Positions 19,107 to 27,257 of a stretch of 64,000 nucleotides of DNA are shown piece after piece. The first letter of the stretch is position 1; each line of letters opens with the position of its first letter. The stretch is from contig NZ_QMDV01000001.1 of NCBI RefSeq assembly GCF_003284895.1, positions 833,080 through 897,079 on the forward strand. Direction: 5' to 3'. A program made the position numbers and the translations under genes. The DNA is from Pontibacter arcticus (GTDB lineage: Bacteria; Bacteroidota; Bacteroidia; Cytophagales; Hymenobacteraceae). The notes below the pieces were generated by a model. It saw nothing but the letters and a program-made list of their open reading frames with translations. It did no database searches and was not told the DNA's origin.

Positions 19107-19658
19107 TTAGTTAGTACGTAAAGGTCCGTTAGCGTTTGCAGGCACACCGCTTGGCTCTACAGTACCTTTCATCTGAACCTGCATAATATTAGGCTCAGTA
19201 TTGGCACGTACGGTAATAATTGGCGCCTGCTGGCCTACTTTGCCAGTAGTGTTGAACTGTACCTTAATCTCGCCGGTTTCGCCTGGTGCAATTGGTCCTT
19301 CAGGTTTCTGCGGAACTGTACAGCCGCATGTAGCCGATGCACTTTCGATGATAAGTGGTGATTTACCGGTGTTGGTAAACTTGAATGTATGGTCAATTAC
19401 TTTGCCTTGCGTTACAGAACCAAAATCATACTCTGTTTCTGCAAAAGTGATAACAGGCGCGTTTGGGTTTGCCGGCGTAGTAGCCGATGCATCACCAGAT
19501 GTTTGTACCACATTCGGGTTTTCCACTACCGGTTGTGTTTGATCTGATGATATTACAGTAGCGTCCGCAGTAGCTTCGCTTTCTGTTGTTTTAGAGTCGC
19601 AGCTGGCTGTAAAAACAGCAACCGCCATACTTGCTATGAGGATCAGATTCTTCTTCAT
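19107..19658 (-). CDS. DUF1573-family lipoprotein, 183 aa
   Basis: The N-terminus is a lipoprotein signal with a lipobox ending TASC (Cys20), followed by a Ser/Thr/Ala-rich linker. The mature part is one DUF1573 domain, an immunoglobulin-like beta fold, with the hallmark phrases FGSVTQGKVIDHTFKFTN, the Cys-Gly-Cys turn SASATCGCT and PGETGEIKVQFNTTGK. Such proteins are abundant in Bacteroidota envelopes; their biochemical role is not established. It lies between the isocitrate dehydrogenase and yajC genes in the same operon. Confidence 0.88.
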   Translation of the reverse strand: MKKNLILIASMAVAVFTASCDSKTTESEATADATVISSDQTQPVVENPNVVQTSGDASATTPANPNAPVITFAETEYDFGSVTQGKVIDHTFKFTNTGKSPLIIESASATCGCTVPQKPEGPIAPGETGEIKVQFNTTGKVGQQAPIITVRANTEPNIMQVQMKGTVEPSGVPANANGPLRTN

Positions 19659-19680
19659 TTCTAAATATATTAAATTATAA

Positions 19681-20679
19681 CTATAATTTGGCGATTATAT
19701 TTTGTGCAAACTCCATTGTGCTTGCTTTTCCGCCTAAATCACCGGTACACTCTGCACTATTGGCAAGTGTAGCTTCCAGCGCTTTTTCTATTCTGTTTGC
19801 TTCATCTTTCAGATCGATGTGGTGCAACATCATGATCGCCGAACGCAATAAAGCTGTTGGGTTAGCAATTCCTTTGCCGGCAATATCCGGAGCGGAACCG
19901 TGTACGGCTTCAAAAATGGCCATGTTATCGCCAATATTTGCGCCTGCTACTACGCCAAGGCCACCTACTAAACCTGCACAAAGGTCAGAAAGTATATCCC
20001 CGAACAGGTTAGTTGTAACCACTACATCAAATTGCTCCGGTTTCATCACCAACTGCATACACATGTTGTCGATGATCTTATCTTCCATCTGGATCTCCGG
20101 ATAGTCTTTTGCTATCTCGCCGGCTACTTTTAAGAACAGCGCACCTGCACTTTTTAGTATGTTTGCTTTGTGCGCAACCGTTACTTTTTTGCAACCATGC
20201 TTTTTAGCGTACTCAAAAGCGGCACGAATAATTTTCTCGCTTCCGGTACGGGTAATGCGTGCAATAGAGTCTGAAATCTGTAAACGCTCATCCCACATTT
20301 CCAAGCCTGCATATAAGCCTTCGGTGTTTTCGCGGAACAGCACCAGGTTTACGTTCTCGTAGCGCGAGTTTACGCCTTTGGTGGTTTTGGCAGGGCGCAC
20401 ATTCGAGTACAGATCAAACATCTGGCGCAGCTGCACATTTATACTTTTAAAGCCTTTGCCAACCGGTGTTGTGATCGGGCCTTTTAAAGCTACTTTATTT
20501 TTTTCGAGTGAGGCAATAAGTGTGGCAGGAATCAACTCTCCGATAGAATCGAAGGTTGTTTGTCCGGCGTTTTCTTCTTCCCAGGTTACAGGTACGTTAG
20601 CGGCGGCAAAAATAGCTTTTACTGCTTCTGTAATTTCCGGCCCAATGCCGTCGCCGGGGATAAGGGTAACTTGTGTCAT
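19681..20679 (-). CDS. NAD-type isocitrate/isopropylmalate dehydrogenase family enzyme, 332 aa
   Basis: A beta-decarboxylating dehydrogenase, most likely NAD-dependent isocitrate dehydrogenase of the TCA cycle. Motifs include the start ITLIPGDGIGPE-like segment, LFRENTEGLYAGLE (Ser/Glu substrate-binding region of isocitrate rather than isopropylmalate enzymes), the catalytic Lys/Tyr segment VTVAHKANILK, and HGSAPDIAGKGIANPTALL, where the Asp fits NAD preference. At 332 residues it fits the short, IDH3-like subgroup. It sits inside the nusB-coaE operon, where it is not functionally expected, 22 bases before the DUF1573 gene. No leu genes are nearby, which makes isopropylmalate dehydrogenase less likely. 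Confidence 0.85.
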   Translation of the reverse strand: MTQVTLIPGDGIGPEITEAVKAIFAAANVPVTWEEENAGQTTFDSIGELIPATLIASLEKNKVALKGPITTPVGKGFKSINVQLRQMFDLYSNVRPAKTTKGVNSRYENVNLVLFRENTEGLYAGLEMWDERLQISDSIARITRTGSEKIIRAAFEYAKKHGCKKVTVAHKANILKSAGALFLKVAGEIAKDYPEIQMEDKIIDNMCMQLVMKPEQFDVVVTTNLFGDILSDLCAGLVGGLGVVAGANIGDNMAIFEAVHGSAPDIAGKGIANPTALLRSAIMMLHHIDLKDEANRIEKALEATLANSAECTGDLGGKASTMEFAQNIIAKL

Positions 20680-20681
20680 GC

Positions 20682-20987
20682 TTATAGTTCTCTTCTGCTG
20701 TTTATCTCGTTAATAAGTAAGTCTACATCGCCAAGCAGTTTGTCGGCTTTGTCTTTCGCATCCTGAATAACACGCTGGCCTTCTGATTTTGCAGTAGAGG
20801 GCATATTGTCGCGGCTTGCCACTAATTGCTCTGCTAAATCTGATAGGGTATCTCTATACTTTTCTAAGCGGTAGCTTAACCAGCTACGTGTTTCTCTTCC
20901 TTTTTCGGGTGCGAATAGCAGACCAGCTACAGCACCAACGGCCGCGCCGGAAACAAAAGCCAGTAAGGTTGTTGTTTTCTTACTCAT
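20682..20987 (-). CDS. YtxH-domain small membrane protein, 101 aa
   Basis: A short protein with one glycine/alanine-rich transmembrane segment (residues 6-26, ending LLFAPEKGRETR, the YtxH/gas-vesicle-GvpP-like signature), followed by a long amphipathic, coiled-coil-prone tail. Family members are often stress-associated, with no known mechanism. The stop is two bases from the dehydrogenase start, so translation is probably coupled. It follows nusB in the operon. Confidence 0.82.
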   Translation of the reverse strand: MSKKTTTLLAFVSGAAVGAVAGLLFAPEKGRETRSWLSYRLEKYRDTLSDLAEQLVASRDNMPSTAKSEGQRVIQDAKDKADKLLGDVDLLINEINSRREL

Positions 20988-21068
20988 GGGTTTCTATTTG
21001 AAGTTTGTCAGGTACATTTTCCCCCTTTTACGGGTAATTAAGATTCGCGGCCGCTTTATCCAAAAGGC

Positions 21069-22241
21069 CTATTTGTTATCTATTAAACCTCTGCCCGATT
21101 TACGGATCTCGCCTTTATCGGCCAGGTCCTGCGCCATCTTATCCAGCACCCCGTTTATAAACTGTTTACTTTTAGGAGTACTGTATAATTTCGAAATTTC
21201 GATGTACTCGTTGATGGTAACTTTAACCGGAATGCTACGGAAGATGTGCATCTCGCAAAGCGCCATCTTCAATATGATCTTATCAAGCAGGGCCACACGT
21301 TCTACATCCCAGTTCTTTACACTACCGGATATAAGCGCTTCATACTTCTCGTCTTCCTTGATCGTTTCGCGGTAAAGCTCTTCAAAGAACGCTTTATCAT
21401 CTTCCCAGTTGGCAGACAGATCCAGCAAAATAGGTTCTTCTTCGGTTTCTTCGCCAAAGATCTTTACCGTCTTGTTTACTAAGCTCCGAACGATGGATTT
21501 GTTTTCTACCCAGTTCAGATCCTGCTCTTCAAACAAAGATTGTAAGTTTTTTTCTTTAAAGATAATGTTTTTAAAAATATGTTTCACCACTTCCAGGTCC
21601 TCTTCCAGGGTTGGTTCAGCCACATCAAGGTAAGCTAAAAAGGCCTCGTCCTGCTTCAGAATAGCTCTGTACACATTGCGTATCTCACTGATGTCGGAAC
21701 CCCAGCTGATGTTGCGGCGAATAATGTTATCCTGATAAGATTTACTGTTGAGCAGGCGTTGCACGACACGGTTGCGCAGGAAAAGCTTTACGTTCGGGCC
21801 TGTAGACGCGGTAAATCTTTTTTCCTTTTTCTCTTCCTCCTCCTCTATCAGGCTCATGATAACCTGCAGAATTTGAAGGGTGCCCAAATAATGATCGTAG
21901 ATGCGTTCTACGGCGGCCATCATCTGGTTGTAGTAGTGGTTGTAGTCTTTTTTGAGGGTATTCTGATAGTAGAGAGCTGCTCTGTTTACCGCATCCAGTA
22001 TCTCTTTATCTGTTTCTTCGGTTTCGAACTGGCGTGTTTCGAACCATTCTTTGAAGAGTAACTGGGAAATCTGCTTTTTGCCTTCCAGCATCTTTTTATC
22101 CTGTACTTCCATCGAGTTCAGGTTGGGGGCAAAATCATCGCTGATCTGGTCTAACGCCAGCAGATAATCTGAACCTTCGGCCTGCATATAGGCATAGATT
22201 GCTTGCATTGCCTTGATCCGTAGTGTTCTGCGGTTGAGCAT
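21069..22241 (-). CDS. nusB: Transcription antitermination factor NusB, long Bacteroidota form, 390 aa
   Basis: Binds boxA RNA with NusE (S10) during rRNA transcription and assembly. The C-terminal 130 residues carry the NusB fold: NWDVERVALLDKIILKMALCEM, IPVKVTINEYIEISKLYSTPKSKQFINGVLDKM. The N-terminus (LNRRTLRIKAMQAIYAYMQAEG) is also typical of the family. In between is a roughly 230-residue charged helical insertion, giving 390 residues against about 140-150 in proteobacteria; a long form is usual in this phylum as far as I recall. It is the first gene of the operon that ends with coaE. No AAGTATA copies were seen inside it. Confidence 0.92.
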   Translation of the reverse strand: MLNRRTLRIKAMQAIYAYMQAEGSDYLLALDQISDDFAPNLNSMEVQDKKMLEGKKQISQLLFKEWFETRQFETEETDKEILDAVNRAALYYQNTLKKDYNHYYNQMMAAVERIYDHYLGTLQILQVIMSLIEEEEEKKEKRFTASTGPNVKLFLRNRVVQRLLNSKSYQDNIIRRNISWGSDISEIRNVYRAILKQDEAFLAYLDVAEPTLEEDLEVVKHIFKNIIFKEKNLQSLFEEQDLNWVENKSIVRSLVNKTVKIFGEETEEEPILLDLSANWEDDKAFFEELYRETIKEDEKYEALISGSVKNWDVERVALLDKIILKMALCEMHIFRSIPVKVTINEYIEISKLYSTPKSKQFINGVLDKMAQDLADKGEIRKSGRGLIDNK

Positions 22242-22460
22242 ATTCTTATTTTAAAGAGCGTGTTGTTGGTAAATCTGAAAACGGCGCTTGGCCAAAGTAT
22301 AAACAAACGGGTTGCCTGTACGGCAGGGCCGGTTTACTGTTCTTTAAATGCAGGGCAGCTAAAGTATAGTTCCGGTAAGTATAAAATCTGTAAGAACACA
22401 AACGCTGCTGTGTTTGGCAGCGCCTGTGTTTTAACAGTAAAGTATTAATTAAGCAAATGC

Positions 22461-23561
22461 TTAGAAAGTAGATTTTACTTTTCCGATGCTCTGGATACGC
22501 TGCTCTGCCATTTTAGTAGCAGCCAGCTGGGTATAAATACCTTCTTTCTCAGCAAGCTCGAAAATATCCAGTGTATAACCGTAGATACGCTCTGTCTGGG
22601 CGTAAGCGCTTTCGCGGTTGTAGCCTTGCAGCTCAGAGTATACGTTTATCAAACCACCTGCATTAATCAGGAAATCCGGTGCGTATACAATGCCACGCTC
22701 AATTAAAGCTGGTCCGTGTACTGTTTCATCGCGCAACTGGTTGTTAGCACAGCCTGCAATTACCTGGCACTTTAAACGGTTAATGGTGTCGTTGTTGATG
22801 GTACCACCCAGCGCGCACGGAGAATAGATATCTACATCTAGGTCGTAGATTTCATCCATGGTTACTGTTTTGGCGCCATACTTTGTAGAGATCTCACGCA
22901 GACGGTCTTCGTAAATATCGGTGATAAAGATCTCTGCATTTTCTTTTGCAAGAAGCTCTACCAGGTAACCACCTACGTGGCCAACACCCTGTACCGAAAT
23001 CTTTTTACCTTCAAGAGAATCAGAGCCATATGCTTTTTTAGCAGCCGCTTTCATACCCATATACGTACCATAAGCTGTTACCGGAGAAGGGTCTCCGCTA
23101 CCGCCCATAGACTCAGGCAGACCAGACACGTGCTCCGTTTCCATGCGGATATACTCCATGTCTTTTGTAGTCATCCCAACGTCTTCCGCTGTGATGTAAG
23201 CACCGTTCAGGTTTTTAACGAAACGACCGAAACGACGCAGCAAGGCTTCATTCTTGTCTTTTTTAGCATCTCCGATAATAACTGCTTTACCACCACCCAG
23301 GTTAAGGCCCGAGATAGCAGCTTTATAGGTCATTCCTCTCGAAAGACGCAGCACATCTTCCAACGCCTCGGCGTCTGAAGCGTAAGACCACATACGCGTA
23401 CCACCCAAAGCTGGGCCAAGTACCGTATTGTGTATACCGATGATGGCCTTTAAGCCTGTTTCCTGGTCGTGACAGAAAACCACTTTCTCATGATTGTATT
23501 CTGAAATCTGACCAAAAATCGACTTGTCTTTCTTCAGTTCTACTTCTTTAATTTCGACCAT
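22461..23561 (-). CDS. Leucine dehydrogenase-like Glu/Leu/Phe/Val dehydrogenase, 366 aa
   Basis: NAD-dependent amino-acid dehydrogenase that deaminates branched-chain amino acids to 2-oxo acids. Motifs are LGPALGGTRMW, the catalytic-lysine segment TYKAAISGLNLGGGKAV, ITAEDVGMT, Rossmann motif GVGHVGGYLVELL, and CALGGTINNDTI plus GCANNQL from the cofactor domain. This matches the Leu/Phe dehydrogenase subgroup and its usual length (about 360) better than glutamate dehydrogenase. It appears monocistronic. It is distinct from the 409-aa paralogue at 11427-12656. Confidence 0.9.
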   Translation of the reverse strand: MVEIKEVELKKDKSIFGQISEYNHEKVVFCHDQETGLKAIIGIHNTVLGPALGGTRMWSYASDAEALEDVLRLSRGMTYKAAISGLNLGGGKAVIIGDAKKDKNEALLRRFGRFVKNLNGAYITAEDVGMTTKDMEYIRMETEHVSGLPESMGGSGDPSPVTAYGTYMGMKAAAKKAYGSDSLEGKKISVQGVGHVGGYLVELLAKENAEIFITDIYEDRLREISTKYGAKTVTMDEIYDLDVDIYSPCALGGTINNDTINRLKCQVIAGCANNQLRDETVHGPALIERGIVYAPDFLINAGGLINVYSELQGYNRESAYAQTERIYGYTLDIFELAEKEGIYTQLAATKMAEQRIQSIGKVKSTF

Positions 23562-23711
23562 TGATGAAATTGATTAAGGGTTATCCTATATTTGTGAAGG
23601 TGAGGCATATTAATCCTCTCCGTTCGAGGCACAAAATTAATTCTTTTTTCGAGTAATTCAATTTGTACTTTGTAAGTCTACGTAAAAGTCTCTTAGCTTT
23701 CCGATTCAGCT

Positions 23712-25496
23712 GTGAAATCATTAAAATATCTTAATAAATATCTGCTCAAGTATAAGTACAGGCTCTTGCTGGGCATTGTATTTACAATCATATCCAACTT
23801 CTTCCAGATTTTGCCGGCGCAGGTCGTGCGCCACTCTTTTAATTTAATTAAGGAGGGCATCAGCCTGCACAACCTCTACGAAGGAATGGACCAGCAAAGC
23901 CTGGTTTATGATATTTTCGCGAATAGCATCCTGGTGTATGGCGTTGTTATACTTGTAATGGCGCTGCTGCGTGGCGTTTTCCTGTTTTTTGTGCGCCAGA
24001 CGCTTATCGTGATGAGCCGCCTGATCGAGAACGATCTGAAGAACGAAATCTATACCCATTACCAGAGCCTGCCGCTTAGCTTTTACCGCAAAAACAACAC
24101 CGGCGACCTCATGTCGCGCATTTCGGAAGACGTGAGCCGCGTGCGTATGTACATTGGCCCGGCTATTATGTATGGCTTAAACCTGGTGGTGCTCTTCCTG
24201 ATGGTGATCCCCTACATGCTGTCGGTAAACGTGAAACTGACGCTTTATACGTTGATTCCGTTGCCTATACTTGCCATCAGCATTTATTATGTGAACAACA
24301 TCATCGAGCGCAAATCAGACGAAATACAGCGCAGCCTGTCCGGTATTACCACATTTGTGCAGGAAGCTTTTTCAGGCATACGCGTACTAAAATCTTTTGT
24401 GCGCGAAGACGACTCGCACAATAATTTTACTACGGCCAGTAATAACTATAAAGACAAATCGCTGGATCTCAACTTTGTAAATTCGCTGTTCTTCCCGCTG
24501 GTTTTATTTCTGGTGGGTCTCAGCACTATTATTACGGTATACATTGGCGGCCAGGAAGTTATCAACGGAAGTATAACTACCGGTAACATTGCCGAGTTTA
24601 TTATCTACGTGAACATGCTGACCTGGCCGGTTATGTCATTGGGCTGGACGGCAAGTTTAGTACAGCGGGCAGCAGCTTCGCAGGCACGCATCAACGAATT
24701 TCTGCACACCAAAAACGATATTATTTCGCAGAAAGACATCCGCAAGCCGATTGAAGGCGACATTACCTTCGAGAACGTGGATTTCGTTTATCCTGACACT
24801 AATATTCATGCGTTGCGCAACGTCTCTTTCACGATTAAACACGGCGAAACGCTGGCAGTAATTGGCAATACAGGCTCCGGCAAAAGTACGATCGCTACCC
24901 TGCTTCCGCGCATGTATGATGTAAGCAGCGGCCGTATTCTGATTGATGGCATCGATATAAAAGATTATAACATCGAGAGTTTGCGCAGCCAGATCGGTTA
25001 CGTGCCACAGGATGTATTTTTGTTCTCTGACACGATCCGCAACAACATCGGCTTTGGCTTGCCAAGTATAACCGAGGAACAAATGATCCAATCGGCGAAG
25101 GATGCAGATGTGTACGAAAATATCATGCGTTTCCCGGAGCAGTTTGATACTAAATTGGGCGAGCGCGGCATTACACTTTCGGGTGGGCAAAAGCAGCGCG
25201 TTTCGATTGCAAGGGCGTTGGTGCGCGAACCAAGTATACTGATCATGGATGATTCGCTGTCGGCGGTGGATACCAAAACCGAAAATGCCATCCTGAACAG
25301 TTTGCGCCGCATCATGGCCAACCGTACTTCTATTATTATTTCGCACAGGGTATCGTCTGTAAAACTGGCCGACCGTATTCTGGTGCTGGATGATGGCCTT
25401 ATTGTGCAGCATGGCAGCCACAGCGAGCTTATCCAGGTAGATGGTTTGTACAAAACTTTGTATGAGCGCCAACTACAAACCGAGGATCAGAATTAA
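23712..25496 (+). CDS. ABC exporter half-transporter with degenerate Walker B (YheI/BmrC-like), 594 aa
   Basis: A fused permease-ATPase. Six transmembrane segments occupy about residues 15-330 and the nucleotide-binding domain follows, with Walker A GNTGSGKST (near 385), signature LSGGQKQR (near 488) and Walker B LIMDDSLSAVD (near 512). The catalytic Glu after the Walker B Asp is Asp here, a change typical of the degenerate half of heterodimeric multidrug exporters such as Bacillus YheI/BmrC. The likely partner with intact site is the gene at 27254-29065. The start codon is GTG at 23712. Three AAGTATA copies lie in its ATPase half. The substrate is unknown. Confidence 0.9.
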   Translation: MKSLKYLNKYLLKYKYRLLLGIVFTIISNFFQILPAQVVRHSFNLIKEGISLHNLYEGMDQQSLVYDIFANSILVYGVVILVMALLRGVFLFFVRQTLIVMSRLIENDLKNEIYTHYQSLPLSFYRKNNTGDLMSRISEDVSRVRMYIGPAIMYGLNLVVLFLMVIPYMLSVNVKLTLYTLIPLPILAISIYYVNNIIERKSDEIQRSLSGITTFVQEAFSGIRVLKSFVREDDSHNNFTTASNNYKDKSLDLNFVNSLFFPLVLFLVGLSTIITVYIGGQEVINGSITTGNIAEFIIYVNMLTWPVMSLGWTASLVQRAAASQARINEFLHTKNDIISQKDIRKPIEGDITFENVDFVYPDTNIHALRNVSFTIKHGETLAVIGNTGSGKSTIATLLPRMYDVSSGRILIDGIDIKDYNIESLRSQIGYVPQDVFLFSDTIRNNIGFGLPSITEEQMIQSAKDADVYENIMRFPEQFDTKLGERGITLSGGQKQRVSIARALVREPSILIMDDSLSAVDTKTENAILNSLRRIMANRTSIIISHRVSSVKLADRILVLDDGLIVQHGSHSELIQVDGLYKTLYERQLQTEDQN

Positions 25497-25629
25497 GCAC
25501 AGGTGTCAAGTATAAATACAATTTAAACTTAGTACTGTTATTAATTTTATAGCTTCTGGAATCTTTTAGGATAGATTGTGTTATAGCACGTATAAGCACT
25601 CTAATTATTCACCTTAAAAAATTCTGTAT

Positions 25630-26043
25630 ATGGCTATTGACTTACAACAAATCGGCAAAAGATTCAGATTCTATACACACCTGAAAGAAATAGAAATGGA
25701 CGAGTTGGTATCCCTTACAGGCAGCGACGAACAAACCCTTTCTAATATAATTTCTGGTCAGAATTACTTACTGGATGATTTGGTAGGTATTGTAAAGCAC
25801 TTTACAGACCTGAACTCGCAATGGCTTATATACGGGGAAGGCAGTATGTTTAAACCGATGGATGAAGATGGCAACTGCCATGATAACCCTAATAAGAACT
25901 GCCTGAAAAAAGACCGCTCGGCTTACCTGAAACAAATGCAGAACATGTTGGTAGAACTGGACGCTGCCGAGGTAGCCAAAGGCCACTCGCCTGATGTGGA
26001 TGCACTGAAAGCTAAATTAGAAGAATACAAAGCGACACTTTAG
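25630..26043 (+). CDS. Small XRE/HTH-like protein, 137 aa
   Basis: The first 75 residues resemble an XRE-type helix-turn-helix: IGKRFRFYTHLKEIEMDELV, SGSDEQTLSNIISGQ-like recognition region and a C-terminal phrase NSQWLIYGEGSMFKP, common in Bacteroidota HTH proteins. The rest is a charged linker and a helix. It probably binds DNA, but no target is apparent. Its stop overlaps the stop of the convergent TetR gene by two bases (26041-26042), so the two transcripts run into each other. The gene sits between the ABC exporter and TetR genes and could take part in controlling them; this is inference from position. Confidence 0.65.
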   Translation: MAIDLQQIGKRFRFYTHLKEIEMDELVSLTGSDEQTLSNIISGQNYLLDDLVGIVKHFTDLNSQWLIYGEGSMFKPMDEDGNCHDNPNKNCLKKDRSAYLKQMQNMLVELDAAEVAKGHSPDVDALKAKLEEYKATL

Positions 26044-26660
26044 TCGCTTTTTTCTTTTCGGGCAATGCCGTTCAGGATCAGGTTAACGGTGTAAAGCACG
26101 TCTTCCTCTATTTTTTCGAAGTTGATGGAAGGCAGATTATAGAACTGCGCCCGCTCAAACTCCTCGAACTGGATCAGGTCTTTTACCACCATCACAGAGT
26201 AACCAACGCGCTCGGCCTCGCAAGGTATAAATACGCCTTTCTCAATGCCTTCTTTTATAACAGCCGCATAATAGTTGGTTTCTTTGGCCCGCGACTCCTT
26301 AAACAATTCCTGGAAAAGTATGCGCGTTTCGATCAGTACCTTAATAGAGATGGTGTGTTGCGTTACAATTTCCTGGTAGTACTTTAAAGACGACCGGATA
26401 TAACGCTGCAAACGCTCGTGTGGGTTGCGCTCTTCTTCGGCAATGCGCTTGATATGCGAGAGGCTTTGCTTCCACTCCTGCGAGAAGGCTTCGATAAAAA
26501 GCACTTCTTTGCTTTTGTAGTAATAATACAGCGATGGCTTTTTAAGGCCGATAGCCTGGGCAATATCATCCAGTGTGGCTTTGCTGTAACCCAGCTTGCC
26601 AAACACCGATTTCGCTGCAGCCAGAATCAGTTCTTTTTTAGCCTCTGCTTTCTTGCCCAA
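26040..26660 (-). CDS. TetR/AcrR-family transcriptional repressor, 206 aa
   Basis: A ligand-responsive repressor. The N-terminal helix-turn-helix is clear: KELILAAAKSVFGKLGYSKATLDDIAQAIGLKKPSLYYYYKSKEVLF (residues about 9-55, the start of the AcrR signature). The remaining all-helical domain would bind the ligand and form a dimer. Lying between two ABC exporter genes and upstream of neither in an obvious operon, it is a plausible regulator of drug or lipid export; this is inference. A good promoter is seen 43-72 bases upstream (26703-26732). Confidence 0.88.
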   Translation of the reverse strand: MGKKAEAKKELILAAAKSVFGKLGYSKATLDDIAQAIGLKKPSLYYYYKSKEVLFIEAFSQEWKQSLSHIKRIAEEERNPHERLQRYIRSSLKYYQEIVTQHTISIKVLIETRILFQELFKESRAKETNYYAAVIKEGIEKGVFIPCEAERVGYSVMVVKDLIQFEEFERAQFYNLPSINFEKIEEDVLYTVNLILNGIARKEKSD

Positions 26661-26702
26661 AAGTATGTGGATGTGGTGTTGGAAGTATAAATATTATCTA
26701 CC

Positions 26703-26732
26703 CAAATATAGCTGTTAATTCTATACTTGCAA
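26703..26732 (-). promoter_or_regulatory. Probable promoter of the TetR-family gene
   Basis: On the minus strand, TTG (26732-26730) is followed after exactly 19 bases by TATATTTG (26710-26703), a full match to TAnnTTTG. The TetR start is at 26660. A TATACTT word lies inside the spacer region. Confidence 0.6.
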
Positions 26733-26738
26733 GGGTGA

Positions 26739-27257
26739 TTACTTCTTAACAGGTACTTCTACAATGCCACGGTTATCAGCAGGAAACCACTCTACATAAA
26801 AGTCATCCAGCTTCAGCTTATTCTCCTTGGCGTAATCAAAAACAGCGGTATAGAGTTTTTTGGGAAGTATGGTAATGTTGGCTTCGGTTTCGGCGCGTAC
26901 TACCTGTCTCCCTCCAGGCACAGTGCGCAATTCATAACCTTCCGGAAGCGTTATACTTGAATCCGGCACTATCACGCCTATAAATGCCCGCAGGCTATCG
27001 CCGCTGGTTTCGGGGTTATTGTAATAAATATTGCCCAGCGTGCCTTCCAGTTTTTTGCTTTTCACCAGTTCACCAGCCTTCTGAAAAGCTTCGCCCAGTT
27101 GTTTATCCTGCATGGCGCCTTCAAATGGCACACCGGCCACATACATTGTTTTTGAAGTAGTAACCTGCACATCAGAAGCAGAAAAGCCACCGATAAACGT
27201 ATATGTTACCAGGAAAATAGTCGCCAGCGCAGCCAGCACATACAAGAACTTTCTCAT
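26739..27257 (-). CDS. GyrI-like (effector-binding) domain protein with N-terminal membrane segment, 172 aa
   Basis: Residues 5-25 form a hydrophobic signal or anchor (FLYVLAALATIFLVTYTFIGG). The remainder resembles a GyrI-like small-molecule-binding fold: YVAGVPFEGAM, a YYNNP segment, LPEGYELRTVPGGRQVVRAE and a final VEWFP strand pattern. Members bind hydrophobic ligands, for example in AraC-type regulators. Its start overlaps the stop of the ABC exporter gene by four bases, so the two are translationally coupled and it may act as an accessory or periplasmic ligand-binding partner of that exporter. This pairing is inference. Confidence 0.65.
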   Translation of the reverse strand: MRKFLYVLAALATIFLVTYTFIGGFSASDVQVTTSKTMYVAGVPFEGAMQDKQLGEAFQKAGELVKSKKLEGTLGNIYYNNPETSGDSLRAFIGVIVPDSSITLPEGYELRTVPGGRQVVRAETEANITILPKKLYTAVFDYAKENKLKLDDFYVEWFPADNRGIVEVPVKK

